Source: Stenotrophomonas_A sp035629025 (GTDB lineage: Bacteria > Pseudomonadota > Gammaproteobacteria > Xanthomonadales > Xanthomonadaceae). Taken from it: DNA of 64,000 nt. A program made the position numbers and the translations under genes. Where the stretch lies: assembly GCA_035629025.1 (NCBI GenBank), contig DASPIU010000009.1, positions 67,959 through 131,958 on the forward strand, in the 5' to 3' direction. Under the pieces are notes generated by a model. It was not told the origin of the DNA and searched no databases. It saw only the letters and a program-made list of their open reading frames with translations. Shown here piece by piece: positions 7,733 through 16,700 of this stretch; the stretch's first letter is position 1, and every line of letters begins with the position of its first letter.

Positions 7733-8595
7733 TGTCCTCCGTCTCCGACAACCTGTACCTGCGCCGCCGTGTCGTCAACGTCATCGCGCTGACCTTGTCG
7801 TGCGCGACGGCGATATTCGGCCTGTTCTTCCTCGGCTGGATCCTGTGGACGCTCGCGGCCAAGGGTCTGGCCGGCATCAACCTGGATCTGTTCACCAAGA
7901 TGACGCCGCCGCCGATGCAGGAAGGCGGCCTGCTCAACGCCTTCTTCGGCAGCGCGGTGATGTGCGCGCTGGCCATCGCCATCGGCACACCGCTGGGCGT
8001 GGCCGCCGGCACCTGGCTGGCCGAGTACGGCAACGCGCGCAAGGCCGGCACGGTGGTGCGCTTCGTCAACGACATCCTGCTGTCGGCGCCGTCCATCGTG
8101 CTCGGCCTGTTCGTCTACACGCTGTTCGTGATGCAGACCGGCGGCCAGTTCTCGGCGTTTGCCGGCGCGCTGGCGCTGTCGTTCATCGTGCTGCCGGTGG
8201 TGGTGCGCACCACCGACGAAATGCTGCGCCTGGTGCCTTCGCAGATGCGCGAGGCGGCGCTGTCGCTGGGCATCCCGCAGTGGAAGGTGATCGTGCAGGT
8301 GCTGTACCGCAGCGCTTCGGCCGGCATCGTCACCGGCATCCTGCTGGCCCTGGCGCGCATCAGCGGCGAAACCGCGCCGCTGCTGTTCACTGCCTTCGGC
8401 AACCAGTACTGGAACGGCAACGTGTTCCGCCCGATGGCCAGCGTGCCGGTGGTGATGAACCAGTTCGCCGGCAGCCCCTACGAATCCTGGCAGACGCTGG
8501 CCTGGGCCGGCGCCCTGGTGCTGACCGTGTTCGTGCTGCTGGTGAGCCTCGGCGCCCGCGCCCTGCTGCGTCGCTACAAGATCAACCATGACTGA
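7732..8595 (+). CDS. pstA: Phosphate ABC transporter permease PstA
   Basis: The 287-residue permease has about six membrane segments and the conserved EAA-type loop MREAALSLGIPQWKVIVQVL. TGETAPLLFTAFGNQYW-type residues are seen as SGETAPLLFTAFGNQYW (about 207-223), typical of PstA. It works as a heterodimer with PstC and is energised by PstB. The start overlaps the pstC stop by one base. The 3' end overlaps the pstB start. Confidence 0.95.
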   Translation: MSSVSDNLYLRRRVVNVIALTLSCATAIFGLFFLGWILWTLAAKGLAGINLDLFTKMTPPPMQEGGLLNAFFGSAVMCALAIAIGTPLGVAAGTWLAEYGNARKAGTVVRFVNDILLSAPSIVLGLFVYTLFVMQTGGQFSAFAGALALSFIVLPVVVRTTDEMLRLVPSQMREAALSLGIPQWKVIVQVLYRSASAGIVTGILLALARISGETAPLLFTAFGNQYWNGNVFRPMASVPVVMNQFAGSPYESWQTLAWAGALVLTVFVLLVSLGARALLRRYKINHD

Positions 8596-9445
8596 CCTCT
8601 CCCGGAACCCCGCCATGAACGAGCTCAACAACGCCGCGCCGATGCAGCGCATCGCCGTCCCGGCCTCGGGCGAGGCCGCGCTCGCGCCGGCCCCGGTCAA
8701 GCTGGCCGCGCGCAACCTGGACTTCTATTACGACAAGTACCACGCGCTGAAGAACATCAACCTGGAAATCCCGGAGAAGCGCGTCACCGCGCTGATCGGC
8801 CCTTCCGGCTGCGGCAAGTCGACCCTGCTGCGCATCTTCAACCGCATCTACGCCCTGTACCCGAAGCTGGAAGCGCGCGGCGAGGTGCTGCTGGACGACG
8901 AGAACATCCTCTCGCCCAAGTACCCGATGAACCGCCTGCGTTCCAAGGTTGGCATGGTGTTCCAGAAGCCGGTGCCGTTCCCGATGACGATCTACGAGAA
9001 CGTCGCCTATGGCATTCGTCACCACGAGAAGCTGTCGCGTTCGGAGATGAATGATCGCGTCGAGCACGCGCTGCGCCAGGGCGCCCTGTGGGACGAGGTC
9101 AAGGACAAGCTGGGCCAGAGCGCGCTGGGCCTGTCCGGCGGTCAGCAGCAGCGCCTGTGCATTGCCCGCGCGGTGGCCTTGCGCCCGAGCGTGCTGCTGC
9201 TGGACGAGCCGACCTCGGCGCTGGACCCGATCTCCACCAGCCGCATCGAGCAGCTGGTCGAGGAGCTCAAGCGCGAGTACACCATCGTCATCGTCACCCA
9301 CAACATGCAACAGGCGGCCCGCGTTTCGGACTTCACCGCCTTCATGTACCTGGGCGACCTGATCGAACACGACCGCACCGAGACGATCTTCCAGCAGCCT
9401 TCCAAGCAGCAGACGGAGGATTACATCACGGGGCGCTTTGGATGA
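8588..9445 (+). CDS. pstB: Phosphate ABC transporter ATPase PstB
   Basis: The 285-residue ATPase has Walker A GPSGCGKST (about 76-84), a Q-loop in VFQKPVPFPM, signature LSGGQQQRLCIARA and Walker B VLLLDEPTSALD. The D-loop and the switch His (VTHNM) are present. The VFQKPxPFPMTIYENVAYG stretch is characteristic of PstB. About 35 extra N-terminal residues precede the first strand of the domain. ATG at 8588 overlaps the pstA stop by eight bases; a second ATG nine codons on is a possible start. Confidence 0.96.
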   Translation: MTDLSRNPAMNELNNAAPMQRIAVPASGEAALAPAPVKLAARNLDFYYDKYHALKNINLEIPEKRVTALIGPSGCGKSTLLRIFNRIYALYPKLEARGEVLLDDENILSPKYPMNRLRSKVGMVFQKPVPFPMTIYENVAYGIRHHEKLSRSEMNDRVEHALRQGALWDEVKDKLGQSALGLSGGQQQRLCIARAVALRPSVLLLDEPTSALDPISTSRIEQLVEELKREYTIVIVTHNMQQAARVSDFTAFMYLGDLIEHDRTETIFQQPSKQQTEDYITGRFG

Positions 9446-9449
9446 AGCG

Positions 9450-9570
9450 CCGGGAATGGGGAATCGGGAATGGGGAATAGGCAAGCACGCCAGGCCTCTT
9501 CCTTTTTCCGCATGACCCGACCCGCGTCGCAGTGGCTCTCCATTCCCAATTCCCCATTTCCCATTCCCGG
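9450..9570. repeat. Inverted repeat of G-rich/C-rich 29-mers between pstB and phoU
   Basis: The left arm (9450-9478) reads CCGGGAATGGGGAATC and onward. The right arm (9542-9570) is its reverse complement at 26 of 29 positions. The 63-base spacer between them is not repetitive. Each arm holds four runs of three or more G (or C), so each fits the G-quadruplex pattern, one on each strand. It lies wholly between the pstB stop and the phoU start, inside the operon. Confidence 0.75.
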
Positions 9571-9577
9571 CCCACCA

Positions 9578-10288
9578 ATGAACACCCATCCCAACGAACA
9601 CATCGTCAAGAGCTACGACGACGAACAGCACCGCCTGGTCGCGGAGATCGTGCGCATGGGCGAGACCGCCGTGGCGCAGCTGGAAGCCGCGCTGGACGTG
9701 GTCGAGCGCCGCGATGACAACGCTGCCCACCGCATCATCGCCAACGACGAGGCCATCGACAGCCTCGAGCACGCGATCAGCCACGACGTGATGCGCCTGG
9801 CCCTGCGGGGCCCGATGGCGCGCGACCTGCGCGAAATCCTCGCCGGGCTGCGCATCCCCGCCGACATCGAACGCATTGGCGACTACGCCGCCAACGTCGC
9901 CAAGCGCTCCATCGCCCTCAACGCGGTGCCGCCGCTGCCGCAGACCGTAGGCCTGCGCGCGCTCGGCCGCCTGGCCGCCGAGCAGGTGCGCGGCGCCCTG
10001 GAGGCCTACCGCGACAACGACGTGGAGGCAGCCGTGCGCGTGCGCGACGCCGACGCGCAGCTGGATGCGCAGTACACCGCCTTCTTCCGCGAGCTGCTCA
10101 CCTACATGATGGAAGACCCGCGCAACATCACCCCGTGCACGCACCTGCTGTTCATGGCCAAGAACCTGGAGCGCATCGGCGACCACGCGACCAACATCGC
10201 CGAAAACGTCTGGTTCCTGATCCACGGCGAACAGGCGCTGCCGCCGCGCGAGAAGCGCGACGACACCAGCACCACGATCGCCCCGTGA
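9578..10288 (+). CDS. phoU: Phosphate signalling protein PhoU
   Basis: The 236-residue protein consists of two repeats of a three-helix PhoU domain. One holds DEAIDSLEHAISHDVMRL with RIPADIERIGDYAANVAKR. The other is in the C-terminal half, with LFMAKNLERIGDHATNIAENV. PhoU links the Pst transporter to the PhoR sensor and holds the Pho regulon off when phosphate is plentiful. The start at 9578 follows the inverted repeat; the frame is open for 36 codons upstream, but that part is translated repeat. It is the last gene of the pst operon. Confidence 0.95.
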   Translation: MNTHPNEHIVKSYDDEQHRLVAEIVRMGETAVAQLEAALDVVERRDDNAAHRIIANDEAIDSLEHAISHDVMRLALRGPMARDLREILAGLRIPADIERIGDYAANVAKRSIALNAVPPLPQTVGLRALGRLAAEQVRGALEAYRDNDVEAAVRVRDADAQLDAQYTAFFRELLTYMMEDPRNITPCTHLLFMAKNLERIGDHATNIAENVWFLIHGEQALPPREKRDDTSTTIAP

Positions 10289-10292
10289 CAGC

Positions 10293-10309
10293 GGGCGGCA
10301 AGGCCGCCC
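10293..10309 (+). terminator. Hairpin after phoU, likely end of the pst operon
   Basis: GGGCGGC, loop AAG and GCCGCCC form a perfect 7-bp stem five bases after the phoU stop. It has no T-tract, so its strength as a terminator is uncertain. Confidence 0.5.
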
Positions 10310-10448
10310 CTCACCGGCCGCAGGGGCCATGTTTCCGGGTAGCGGCGGGCCTGCACAAGATCATCAGGGCGCCTGCACATGGCGTGGCGCCGGCTCTGGC
10401 ATGATCCGCGCCGGGCAGGCATTCTCCTGCCCTCGCCGGAGGTCATCC

Positions 10449-10766
10449 ATGAATCGCATTGCCGCATCGCTGCTGACGCTGTCCCTGCTGGCCACGGCCG
10501 GCACCGCTTTGGCCGAACCACCGCCGCACGCGGGCAACCCGCATGGGCACAAGGGCAAGGGCATGCCGCCCGGCCAGGCGAAGAAGCACTGGAAGCAGGG
10601 CGAGTTCCTGCCCGCCGACTACCGCGGCGTCTATGTCGAGGACTACCACCATCACGGCTTGCGCGCGCCGCCGCCCGGGCACCAATGGCGCCGCGTCGAT
10701 GATCAATACGTGCTGATCGCGGTGGCTACCGGGATCATCACCAGTGTGATCCTGGCCAACAACTGA
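10449..10766 (+). CDS. RcnB family periplasmic protein
   Basis: The 105-residue precursor has a signal peptide (1-22, TALA|EPP). A His/Gly/Lys-rich stretch follows (HAGNPHGHKGKGMPPGQAKKH), then the C-terminal RcnB-type module PPPGHQWRRVDDQYVLIAVATGIIT. RcnB proteins sit in the periplasm and influence nickel and cobalt balance in Escherichia coli. The His-rich region would suit metal binding. The start at 10449 has GGAGG 6 bases upstream; the frame is open 40 codons further without a better start. It lies just before a metallophore-type RiPP cassette, so a shared metal context is plausible but unproven. Confidence 0.85.
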   Translation: MNRIAASLLTLSLLATAGTALAEPPPHAGNPHGHKGKGMPPGQAKKHWKQGEFLPADYRGVYVEDYHHHGLRAPPPGHQWRRVDDQYVLIAVATGIITSVILANN

Positions 10767-10786
10767 GCCAGGCGCGGCAAGCGGAC

Positions 10787-10806
10787 GGCCCCGCGAGCGG
10801 GGCCTT
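10787..10806 (+). terminator. Hairpin terminator after the RcnB-like gene
   Basis: GGCCCCGC and GCGGGGCC form an 8-bp stem around GA. TTCCG follows, with only two T, so termination may be partial. Confidence 0.55.
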
Positions 10807-10851
10807 CCGTCCTGATGCCGACCCGATGCATTGCGCGGCCGCCATCTGCCG

Positions 10852-10893
10852 GATCGCGGCTCCGCTCGGTCGCGGCTGAAGCCCCTCCTACAA
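10852..10893. repeat. Half REP/BIME-type repeat
   Basis: ATCGCGGCTCCGCTCGGT is followed by CGGCTGAAGCCCCTCCTAC. This is the right half of the repeat family found complete at 17673, 21142, 32960 and 43546. The left GTAGGAG half is missing. It lies about 105 bases upstream of the metallophore precursor gene. Confidence 0.7.
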
Positions 10894-10997
10894 AGGTGCC
10901 TGATGCGAGCCCGGATAGCACACGCACAACCGCGCGAGCCATCCCCGCGACGACGCGCTAAGCTGCGCGCGGCTCCCAACATCCCGAGAGGTTCGCC

Positions 10998-11393
10998 ATG
11001 CCCGCCCCGACCGCACACCGGACCGCCAGCCGCGTCATCCTCGGCGTCACCCTCGCCAGCGGCAGCCTGGCCGCCGGCCCGTCCCTGGCCATGACCGAAC
11101 TGGCCCAGGGCTACGCACTGGCCACCAGCGCACCACCCACCACCGCGCCGACTCCGACCACTCCGCCACCCACCGGGCAAACCCCACCACCGGCCGCGGC
11201 CGGCGCCGAGCCCCGCCACGCCGAGGGCAAGTGCGGCAGCGAAGGCAAGTGCGGCAGCGAAGCCATGGCCGCGGAACACAAGACCACCGATGCCCAGCCG
11301 CCCGCCAGGCACAAGGACAAGGACGCCAACGCCACTTCGGACAAGGGCATGGAAGGCAAGTGCGGCGAAGGCAAGTGCGGTGGCAGTCCCTGA
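10998..11393 (+). CDS. hvfA: RiPP metallophore precursor with four EGKCG motifs (HvfA/bufferin type)
   Basis: The 131-residue peptide has an N-terminal export or membrane segment (about 10-32). A conserved-looking ELAQGYALA (34-42) and a Pro/Thr-rich linker (45-70) follow. All four cysteines (79, 85, 122, 127) lie in EGKCG motifs, arranged as two pairs separated by a Lys/His/Asp-rich stretch. In the HvfA and bufferin families, such cysteines are converted by a DUF692 enzyme into heterocyclic or thioamide copper ligands. The maturase and its partner follow directly and overlap. GAGAGG lies 6 bases before the ATG. That the cargo is copper is taken from the family, not from this sequence. Confidence 0.88.
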   Translation: MPAPTAHRTASRVILGVTLASGSLAAGPSLAMTELAQGYALATSAPPTTAPTPTTPPPTGQTPPPAAAGAEPRHAEGKCGSEGKCGSEAMAAEHKTTDAQPPARHKDKDANATSDKGMEGKCGEGKCGGSP

Positions 11394-12267
11394 GCCCTCG
11401 CCGGCGCCAGCGCGCCAGCCCGCTCGCTCTGCGGTCGGCCTGGGCCTGCGCCGCTCCCTGCTAGACGAACTGCTGGCCGCACCCGCGCCGCCCTTCGACT
11501 TCCTCGAATGCGCCCCGGACAACTGGGTCGGCATTGGTGGTTTGGCCGCCGAGCAGCTGCACACCCTGTCGCAACGCCATCCGCTGACCTGCCACGGCCT
11601 GTCGCTGTCGCTGGGTGGCGTGGCGCCGCTGAATGTTGGCTTCCTGCAAGCCACGCGGCGCTTTCTCGACCGCCATCATGTCGCGCTCTACAGCGAACAC
11701 CTGAGCTGGTGCGACGACGGTGCGCAGTTGTACGAACTGCTGCCGCTGCCGCATAGCGAAGAAGCCGTGCGCCATGTCGCCGCGCGCATTGGCACGGTGC
11801 AGGACATCCTCGGCCGGCGCATCGCCATCGAAAACGTCTCGCGCTATCTCGACCTGCCGGTCGGGCCCGGCGACAGCCCGCTGACCGAAGCCGAATTCGT
11901 CCGCGCGGTGCTGGATGAAGCCGATTGCGACCTGCTGCTGGACGTCAACAACGTGCAGGTCAACGCATTGAACTTCGGCCAGGACGCGCAAGCCTTCATT
12001 GCCGCCATGCCCAGCGCGCGCATCACCTGCCTGCACGTGGCCGGACATGACGAGGATGCCTCCGGGCTGCGCATCGACACCCATGCGCAGCCGGTCAATG
12101 CCCCGGTGTGGTCACTGCTGGCGCATGCGTATCGCTGCCATGGCCTGCGCCCGACCCTGCTCGAACGCGACAGCCAGATTCCGCCACTGGCCGAACTGGC
12201 GCACGAACTGGCGCGGATTCGCCAGGTGCAACAGGAAGCCGACGCCAGCGCGAGCGCGGCGCTGTGA
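11380..12267 (+). CDS. hvfB: DUF692 family MNIO-type RiPP maturase (HvfB/BufB)
   Basis: The 295-residue TIM-barrel enzyme belongs to the multinuclear non-haem iron oxidases, which modify cysteines in partner peptides with oxygen. Likely metal ligands are in place: His72 in HGLSLSLGG, Glu106-His107 in SEHLSW, Glu151 in IENVS, Asp188 in LLLDVNN, His219 and His223 in HVAGH, Asp233 and His235 in DTHAQPV, and Glu262 in LLERD. The best start is GTG 11380, which overlaps the precursor's last 14 bases; the frame is open 30 codons further upstream but only as shadow of the precursor. Overlap with both neighbours implies tight coupling. Confidence 0.92.
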   Translation: MAVPEPSPAPARQPARSAVGLGLRRSLLDELLAAPAPPFDFLECAPDNWVGIGGLAAEQLHTLSQRHPLTCHGLSLSLGGVAPLNVGFLQATRRFLDRHHVALYSEHLSWCDDGAQLYELLPLPHSEEAVRHVAARIGTVQDILGRRIAIENVSRYLDLPVGPGDSPLTEAEFVRAVLDEADCDLLLDVNNVQVNALNFGQDAQAFIAAMPSARITCLHVAGHDEDASGLRIDTHAQPVNAPVWSLLAHAYRCHGLRPTLLERDSQIPPLAELAHELARIRQVQQEADASASAAL

Positions 12268-13025
12268 GCCCCTTGCAACAGCAGCAGATCGCCTTTGCCG
12301 CGCACCTGCGCGACCCGCAGACACACGCGCTTCCAGCCGGCGTGGACCCGCAACGCGCGGCGCTCTACCGGCGCCTGTTCCGCAACAACATTGCGCAGCT
12401 GCTGGCGCGCAACTTCCCGGTGATCCATGCCAGCGTGGCAGCGCCGGCGTGGTCGCAGGTGGTGGACGACTTCTGCCGCACGCATCCCGCGCGCACGCCG
12501 GTGTTCCCGCGCATCGGTGGCGAGTTCGTCGCCTTCCTGCAACAGCGCCAGGCCCCTGCCGAGGCACCGTGGCTGGCCGAACTGGCCCGCCACGAATGGA
12601 TGGAGCTGGAGTTGCGCATCGATGACACGCCGCTGCCGGCGCACGACCCGCAAGGTGACCTGCTGGCTGGGGTGCCGGTCTGCTCGCCCTGGTTGCGCGT
12701 GGCGTGCTACCAGTGGCCGGTGCAACACATCGGCCCGGCCAACACGCCGCTGCAAGCGCCCGCCACGCCGACCTGGCTGCTCGCCCGGCGTGGCGCCGAT
12801 GGTCAGGTGCGCTTTGCCGAACTCAACGCCTGGGCGGCGCGCCTGCTGGAACTGCTTGCCGAGCCCGGCCCCGGCAGCGGCGAACAACGCCTGCGCCGGC
12901 TCGCAGCGGAAGCAGGCGCGGCCAGCGACGCCGCGTTTGCCGCACAGGCACGGGCGCTGCTGCAGCAATTACACGCGCAGGGCAGCGTGCTCGGTAGCCG
13001 CATCGACAGCGCTGGCGGCGGCTGA
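12264..13025 (+). CDS. hvfC: DUF2063 family RiPP maturation partner (HvfC/BufC)
   Basis: The 253-residue protein carries the DUF2063 N-terminal domain (about 1-95), recognisable in QQQQIAFAAHLRDP, DPQRAALYRRLFRNNI and NFPVIHA. A second domain (about 130-253) is less conserved. In known systems it binds the precursor and presents it to the DUF692 enzyme. The start is GTG 12264, which overlaps the maturase stop as GTGA; the upstream open frame is shadow. No DoxX-type membrane gene follows, unlike some bufferin operons, so the cassette is the minimal A-B-C form. Confidence 0.88.
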   Translation: MSPLQQQQIAFAAHLRDPQTHALPAGVDPQRAALYRRLFRNNIAQLLARNFPVIHASVAAPAWSQVVDDFCRTHPARTPVFPRIGGEFVAFLQQRQAPAEAPWLAELARHEWMELELRIDDTPLPAHDPQGDLLAGVPVCSPWLRVACYQWPVQHIGPANTPLQAPATPTWLLARRGADGQVRFAELNAWAARLLELLAEPGPGSGEQRLRRLAAEAGAASDAAFAAQARALLQQLHAQGSVLGSRIDSAGGG

Positions 13026-13072
13026 AACACACCGTTCGCAGCAAACTGGCGCGCGGGGCGACCTGCTAGGCT

Positions 13073-13714
13073 ATGTCGATGAATGACCACGTTGAAACCA
13101 CTGGCCCGACCATCGTGACCCCGATGTCGCGGCGCTTCCGCGGCTACCTGCCGGTCGTGGTGGACGTGGAGACCGGCGGCTTCGACTGGAACCGCCATGC
13201 GCTGCTGGAAATCGCCGCGGTGCCGATCGAGATGGACGAGAACGGCCTGCTGTTCCCGGGCCAGACCAGCAGCGCGCACGTGGTGCCGGCGCCGGGCACC
13301 GACATCGATCCCAAGTCGCTGGAAGTGACCGGCATCATCCTCGACCATCCGTTTCGCTTCGCCAAGGAAGAAAAGGCCGCGCTGGACCACGTCTTCGCGC
13401 CAGTGCGCGCCGCGGTGAAGAAGTATGGCTGCCAGCGCGCGATCCTCGTCGGCCACAACGCGCACTTCGACCTGAACTTCCTCAATGCCGCGGTGGCGCG
13501 TACCGCGCACAAGCGCAACCCGTTCCATCCCTTCAGCGTGTTCGACACCGTCACCCTGGCCGGCATCGCCTACGGCCAGACCGTGCTGGCCCGTGCCGCA
13601 CAGGCCGCGGGGCTGAGCTGGAATGCCGCCGACGCACACAGCGCGGTGTACGACACCGAACAGACCGCGCAACTGTTCTGCAAGATCGCCAACGCCTGGC
13701 CACGGATGGACTGA
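13073..13714 (+). CDS. rnt: Ribonuclease T
   Basis: The 213-residue DEDDh exonuclease trims the 3' ends of tRNA and other stable RNAs. Exo I is VVVDVETGGFDWNRHALLEI (Asp31, Glu33). Exo II is VGHNAHFDLNFLN. Exo III is AHSAVYDTEQTAQLF with the catalytic His and Asp. Length and motif spacing match RNase T. Two ATG codons lie close together (13073 and 13079); TAGG precedes the first. It is convergent with the diguanylate cyclase gene, 23 bases away, with no obvious terminator between. Confidence 0.95.
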   Translation: MSMNDHVETTGPTIVTPMSRRFRGYLPVVVDVETGGFDWNRHALLEIAAVPIEMDENGLLFPGQTSSAHVVPAPGTDIDPKSLEVTGIILDHPFRFAKEEKAALDHVFAPVRAAVKKYGCQRAILVGHNAHFDLNFLNAAVARTAHKRNPFHPFSVFDTVTLAGIAYGQTVLARAAQAAGLSWNAADAHSAVYDTEQTAQLFCKIANAWPRMD

Positions 13715-13737
13715 CGGCCGCGCGCCGGTCGCCGTAC

Positions 13738-16700
13738 TCAGCCCAGGCAGACGCGGTCGCGGCCCTGGCGCTTGGCCTCGTACAGCGCATGGTCGGCGCG
13801 CTGCATCAGCGATGAGCCGGATTCGTCCTCACGCAATTCAGCCACGCCGGCACTGAAAGTCACCCGCGACTCCTCGACGCCGCCCCAACCAGTCCGCGCA
13901 TGGAACATCTCGCGAACCCTGGCACAGACGCGCTCGGCTTCCGCCAGTGGCGTGTCGCTGAGCAGAATGGCGAATTCTTCGCCACCCAGTCGCGCCGGCA
14001 GGTCGGAGGCGCGGCAGGCAGCGGTCAGCAGCGCACCGACATCGTGCAGCACGGCATCGCCGGTGGCATGCGAATGGCGGTCGTTGATCTGCTTGAAATG
14101 GTCGATGTCCAGGATCACCAGCGATAGCGGCCGACCGCTGCGGCGCGCGCGACTGAGGTCGCGGGCCAGCGCCTCGTCGAACTGACGGCGGTTCGGCAAA
14201 CCGGTGAGCGCGTCCTCGTGGGCCTGGCGCTCGAAGGCATCCGAGCGCAGACGCAGGCGGGTCAGCAGCTCGCTCTTTTCCTGGTTGGCCAGCAGCAGAC
14301 GCTGGGCCTGCTGCTGCAGGTCATGGGTGCGCTCGCGCACCAGTCGCGCCAGGCGTTCGTTGCGGCGCTTGTAGCGCTGGATGCCGAAGCGATACAAGCC
14401 GGCCAGCAGCAGGGCCAGGGCCAGTGCACCCACCACCTGCACGTCATGGCGCTGCCACCATAGCGGCGCGACAGCGAAGTTCAGCACCGCTTCGCGTTCG
14501 CTCCAGCGGCCGCCCGGATGTCGCGCCGACACATGCAGCGTGTAATCACCTGGCGCCAGGCCGATGAACTCGACGTTGCGCTGGCGGCCGCGCTCGATCC
14601 ACTCGCCGCCCAGGCCCTCCACGCGCGTGCGGTACTCGATGCGCTCGGACAGCAGGTAGCTCAGGCCCACGTAGGTCACCGACAGACGGCGACGGCTGGG
14701 CACCTGCAACTGCGGCACGGTCTGCCAGGGCTGCGGCTGGCCGTCCAGCTGCACGCTTTCGATGACCGGCGGCGGCGGTGTGCGTTCGCGCATCGCTTCC
14801 AGGCGCGTCGGGTCCAGCGTGGCCAGACCGCCGGCGGTCGCCACCCATAGCCGGCCATCGCGGCGCACCAGCGCGGCCGGCGAGGAGCTGCCGTTGGCCT
14901 GCGAGTTGGCCATGCCGTCCATTTCGTTGAAGTGTTCCACCGCGATCCGCGGCTCGCGGCCATCGGCCACCGCGTTGAGCGCGGCCCGGCTGGTGCGCAA
15001 CAGCCCGCGGTTGCTGCTCACCCAAAGGTTGTTGTCGTGGTCGGCGACCATCTGGAACACCGCGTCCACCGGCAGCCCCTGTTCCAGGCCCACGCGCGCC
15101 AGCTGGCCGTCGCGGTAGCGGTACAGGCCGCGGTCGGTGGCGATCCACATGTCGGTGCCGCTGCGATGGAAACCGAACACCGTGCGCGCACCGCCCAGCG
15201 GTTCCAGTGCCGGCCGCTCGACGTGGCCGCCACGCAGCACGCGCACGCCTTCAATGGTGCCGATCCACAGCGCGCCGCGGCTGCTGGCCAGGCTGGTGAT
15301 CAGCCCGCTCGGCACGCCGGGCCCCTGCAGCAGGCGCGGGCCATTGGCTTCCATCGCGACCACACCGTGCTGGCTGCCGATCCAGACCTTGCCGGCGTCG
15401 TCCACGGTGATCGCGCGGATGTTGCCGGCCGGCAGCTCGGCGTTGAACCCGTAGTGACGCAGGCCGGCATCGTTGATCCGATACACGCCGTCGCCGTAAG
15501 TGCCGACCCACAGATTGCCGGCGCGGTCTTCGGCGAGGCTGAGCACCGCCGGTGCGCGCCCGTTGCTGACCGGCAGCGGATAGTGGCGAATCCCGCCGTC
15601 GTCCGCGATCACATCCAGGCCGGTCGAACTGCCGACCCACAAACGCCCGCGACGGTCTTCGAGCACGCTGCGGGTGTAGTCGCCGCTCAGGCCATCGCGC
15701 CGGGAGACATTGGCGATGAGGGTTTCGCGCAGGCGGAACAGGCCGGCATTGGCACCAACCCAGATGCTGCCCTCGGCATCCTCGAACAGGCTGCCGATGC
15801 GCCCGCCAGGGATCGCCACGCTGGGAGGAAAGCGCTCCACACCACGCCGGCCAATGCGGAACAGGCCATTGTTCTCGGTGCCGACCCACAGTTCGCCGCG
15901 GCGATCCTGCAGCAGCGCGGTGAGATGGCCCTGCCCCGGCACGCGGTGCTTGAGCACCGCTTCGCCCTCTTCGACGCGATACAGGCCATCGCCAGCGGCG
16001 ATCCACAAGGCGCCATCCGGGGCGACGTACGGCCAGGCCAGGCCCGGCGGCAGTTGGAAACTTTCGGGCGCGCGATGGAAGCTGCCATCGGTGTCGCGGT
16101 AGACCAGCCCGTCGAAGGTGCCGACCCAGACCCGATCGCGCGCATCCACGGCCAGGCGCATGTAGCTCACCGCCAGCGGCAGGTCCGGCGGCGGTGGCAG
16201 ATAGACGAGCTTGCCGGCGGCATCCAGGTAGCCCAGGCCGTTGCCTTCAAACAGCAGCCACAGCCGGCCCTGGCTGTCGGTCTGCATGGCCTGGATGATG
16301 ACCTGCGGCGCCGGCGCCTGGTGCGGCCACCAGCGCCAGGTGTTGCTGGCCGGCTCGAAACGGCCGACGTTGCCGCGCGAATCGCTGAGCCACAGCTGCC
16401 CGCGGGCATCGATGAACAAGGTGCCGACGCCGTTGTCGAGCAGGCCCGGCCGGGTGCCGCGGTCGATCACCGAGAACTCCAGCCCGTTGTAGCGCACCAG
16501 CCCTTCCCAGGTGGCAAACCACAGATGGCCTTCGCCGGTCTGGGCGATGGCGCGGATGGAGTTGTGCGGCAAGCCCTCGCGCGAGGTCCACACGTCGATG
16601 GCGTAGTCGCGCAGCGGCGGCGCGGCGCTGCTGGGGGCGTGGGCCGAGGCCAGGGCCGGCAGCAGCGCCAGGAGCGCACTCAGCCACAGCCAGCGCGACG

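Noticed and set aside
9450..9570. Rho-independent terminator between pstB and phoU
   Set aside because: The arms are 63 bases apart and no T-tract follows; a dispersed repeat or a structured spacer is more likely.
11231..11381. Short GC-rich tandem repeat (GAAGGCAAGTGCGG) as a DNA repeat element
   Set aside because: It encodes the EGKCG motifs of the precursor in frame; the repetition is at protein level.
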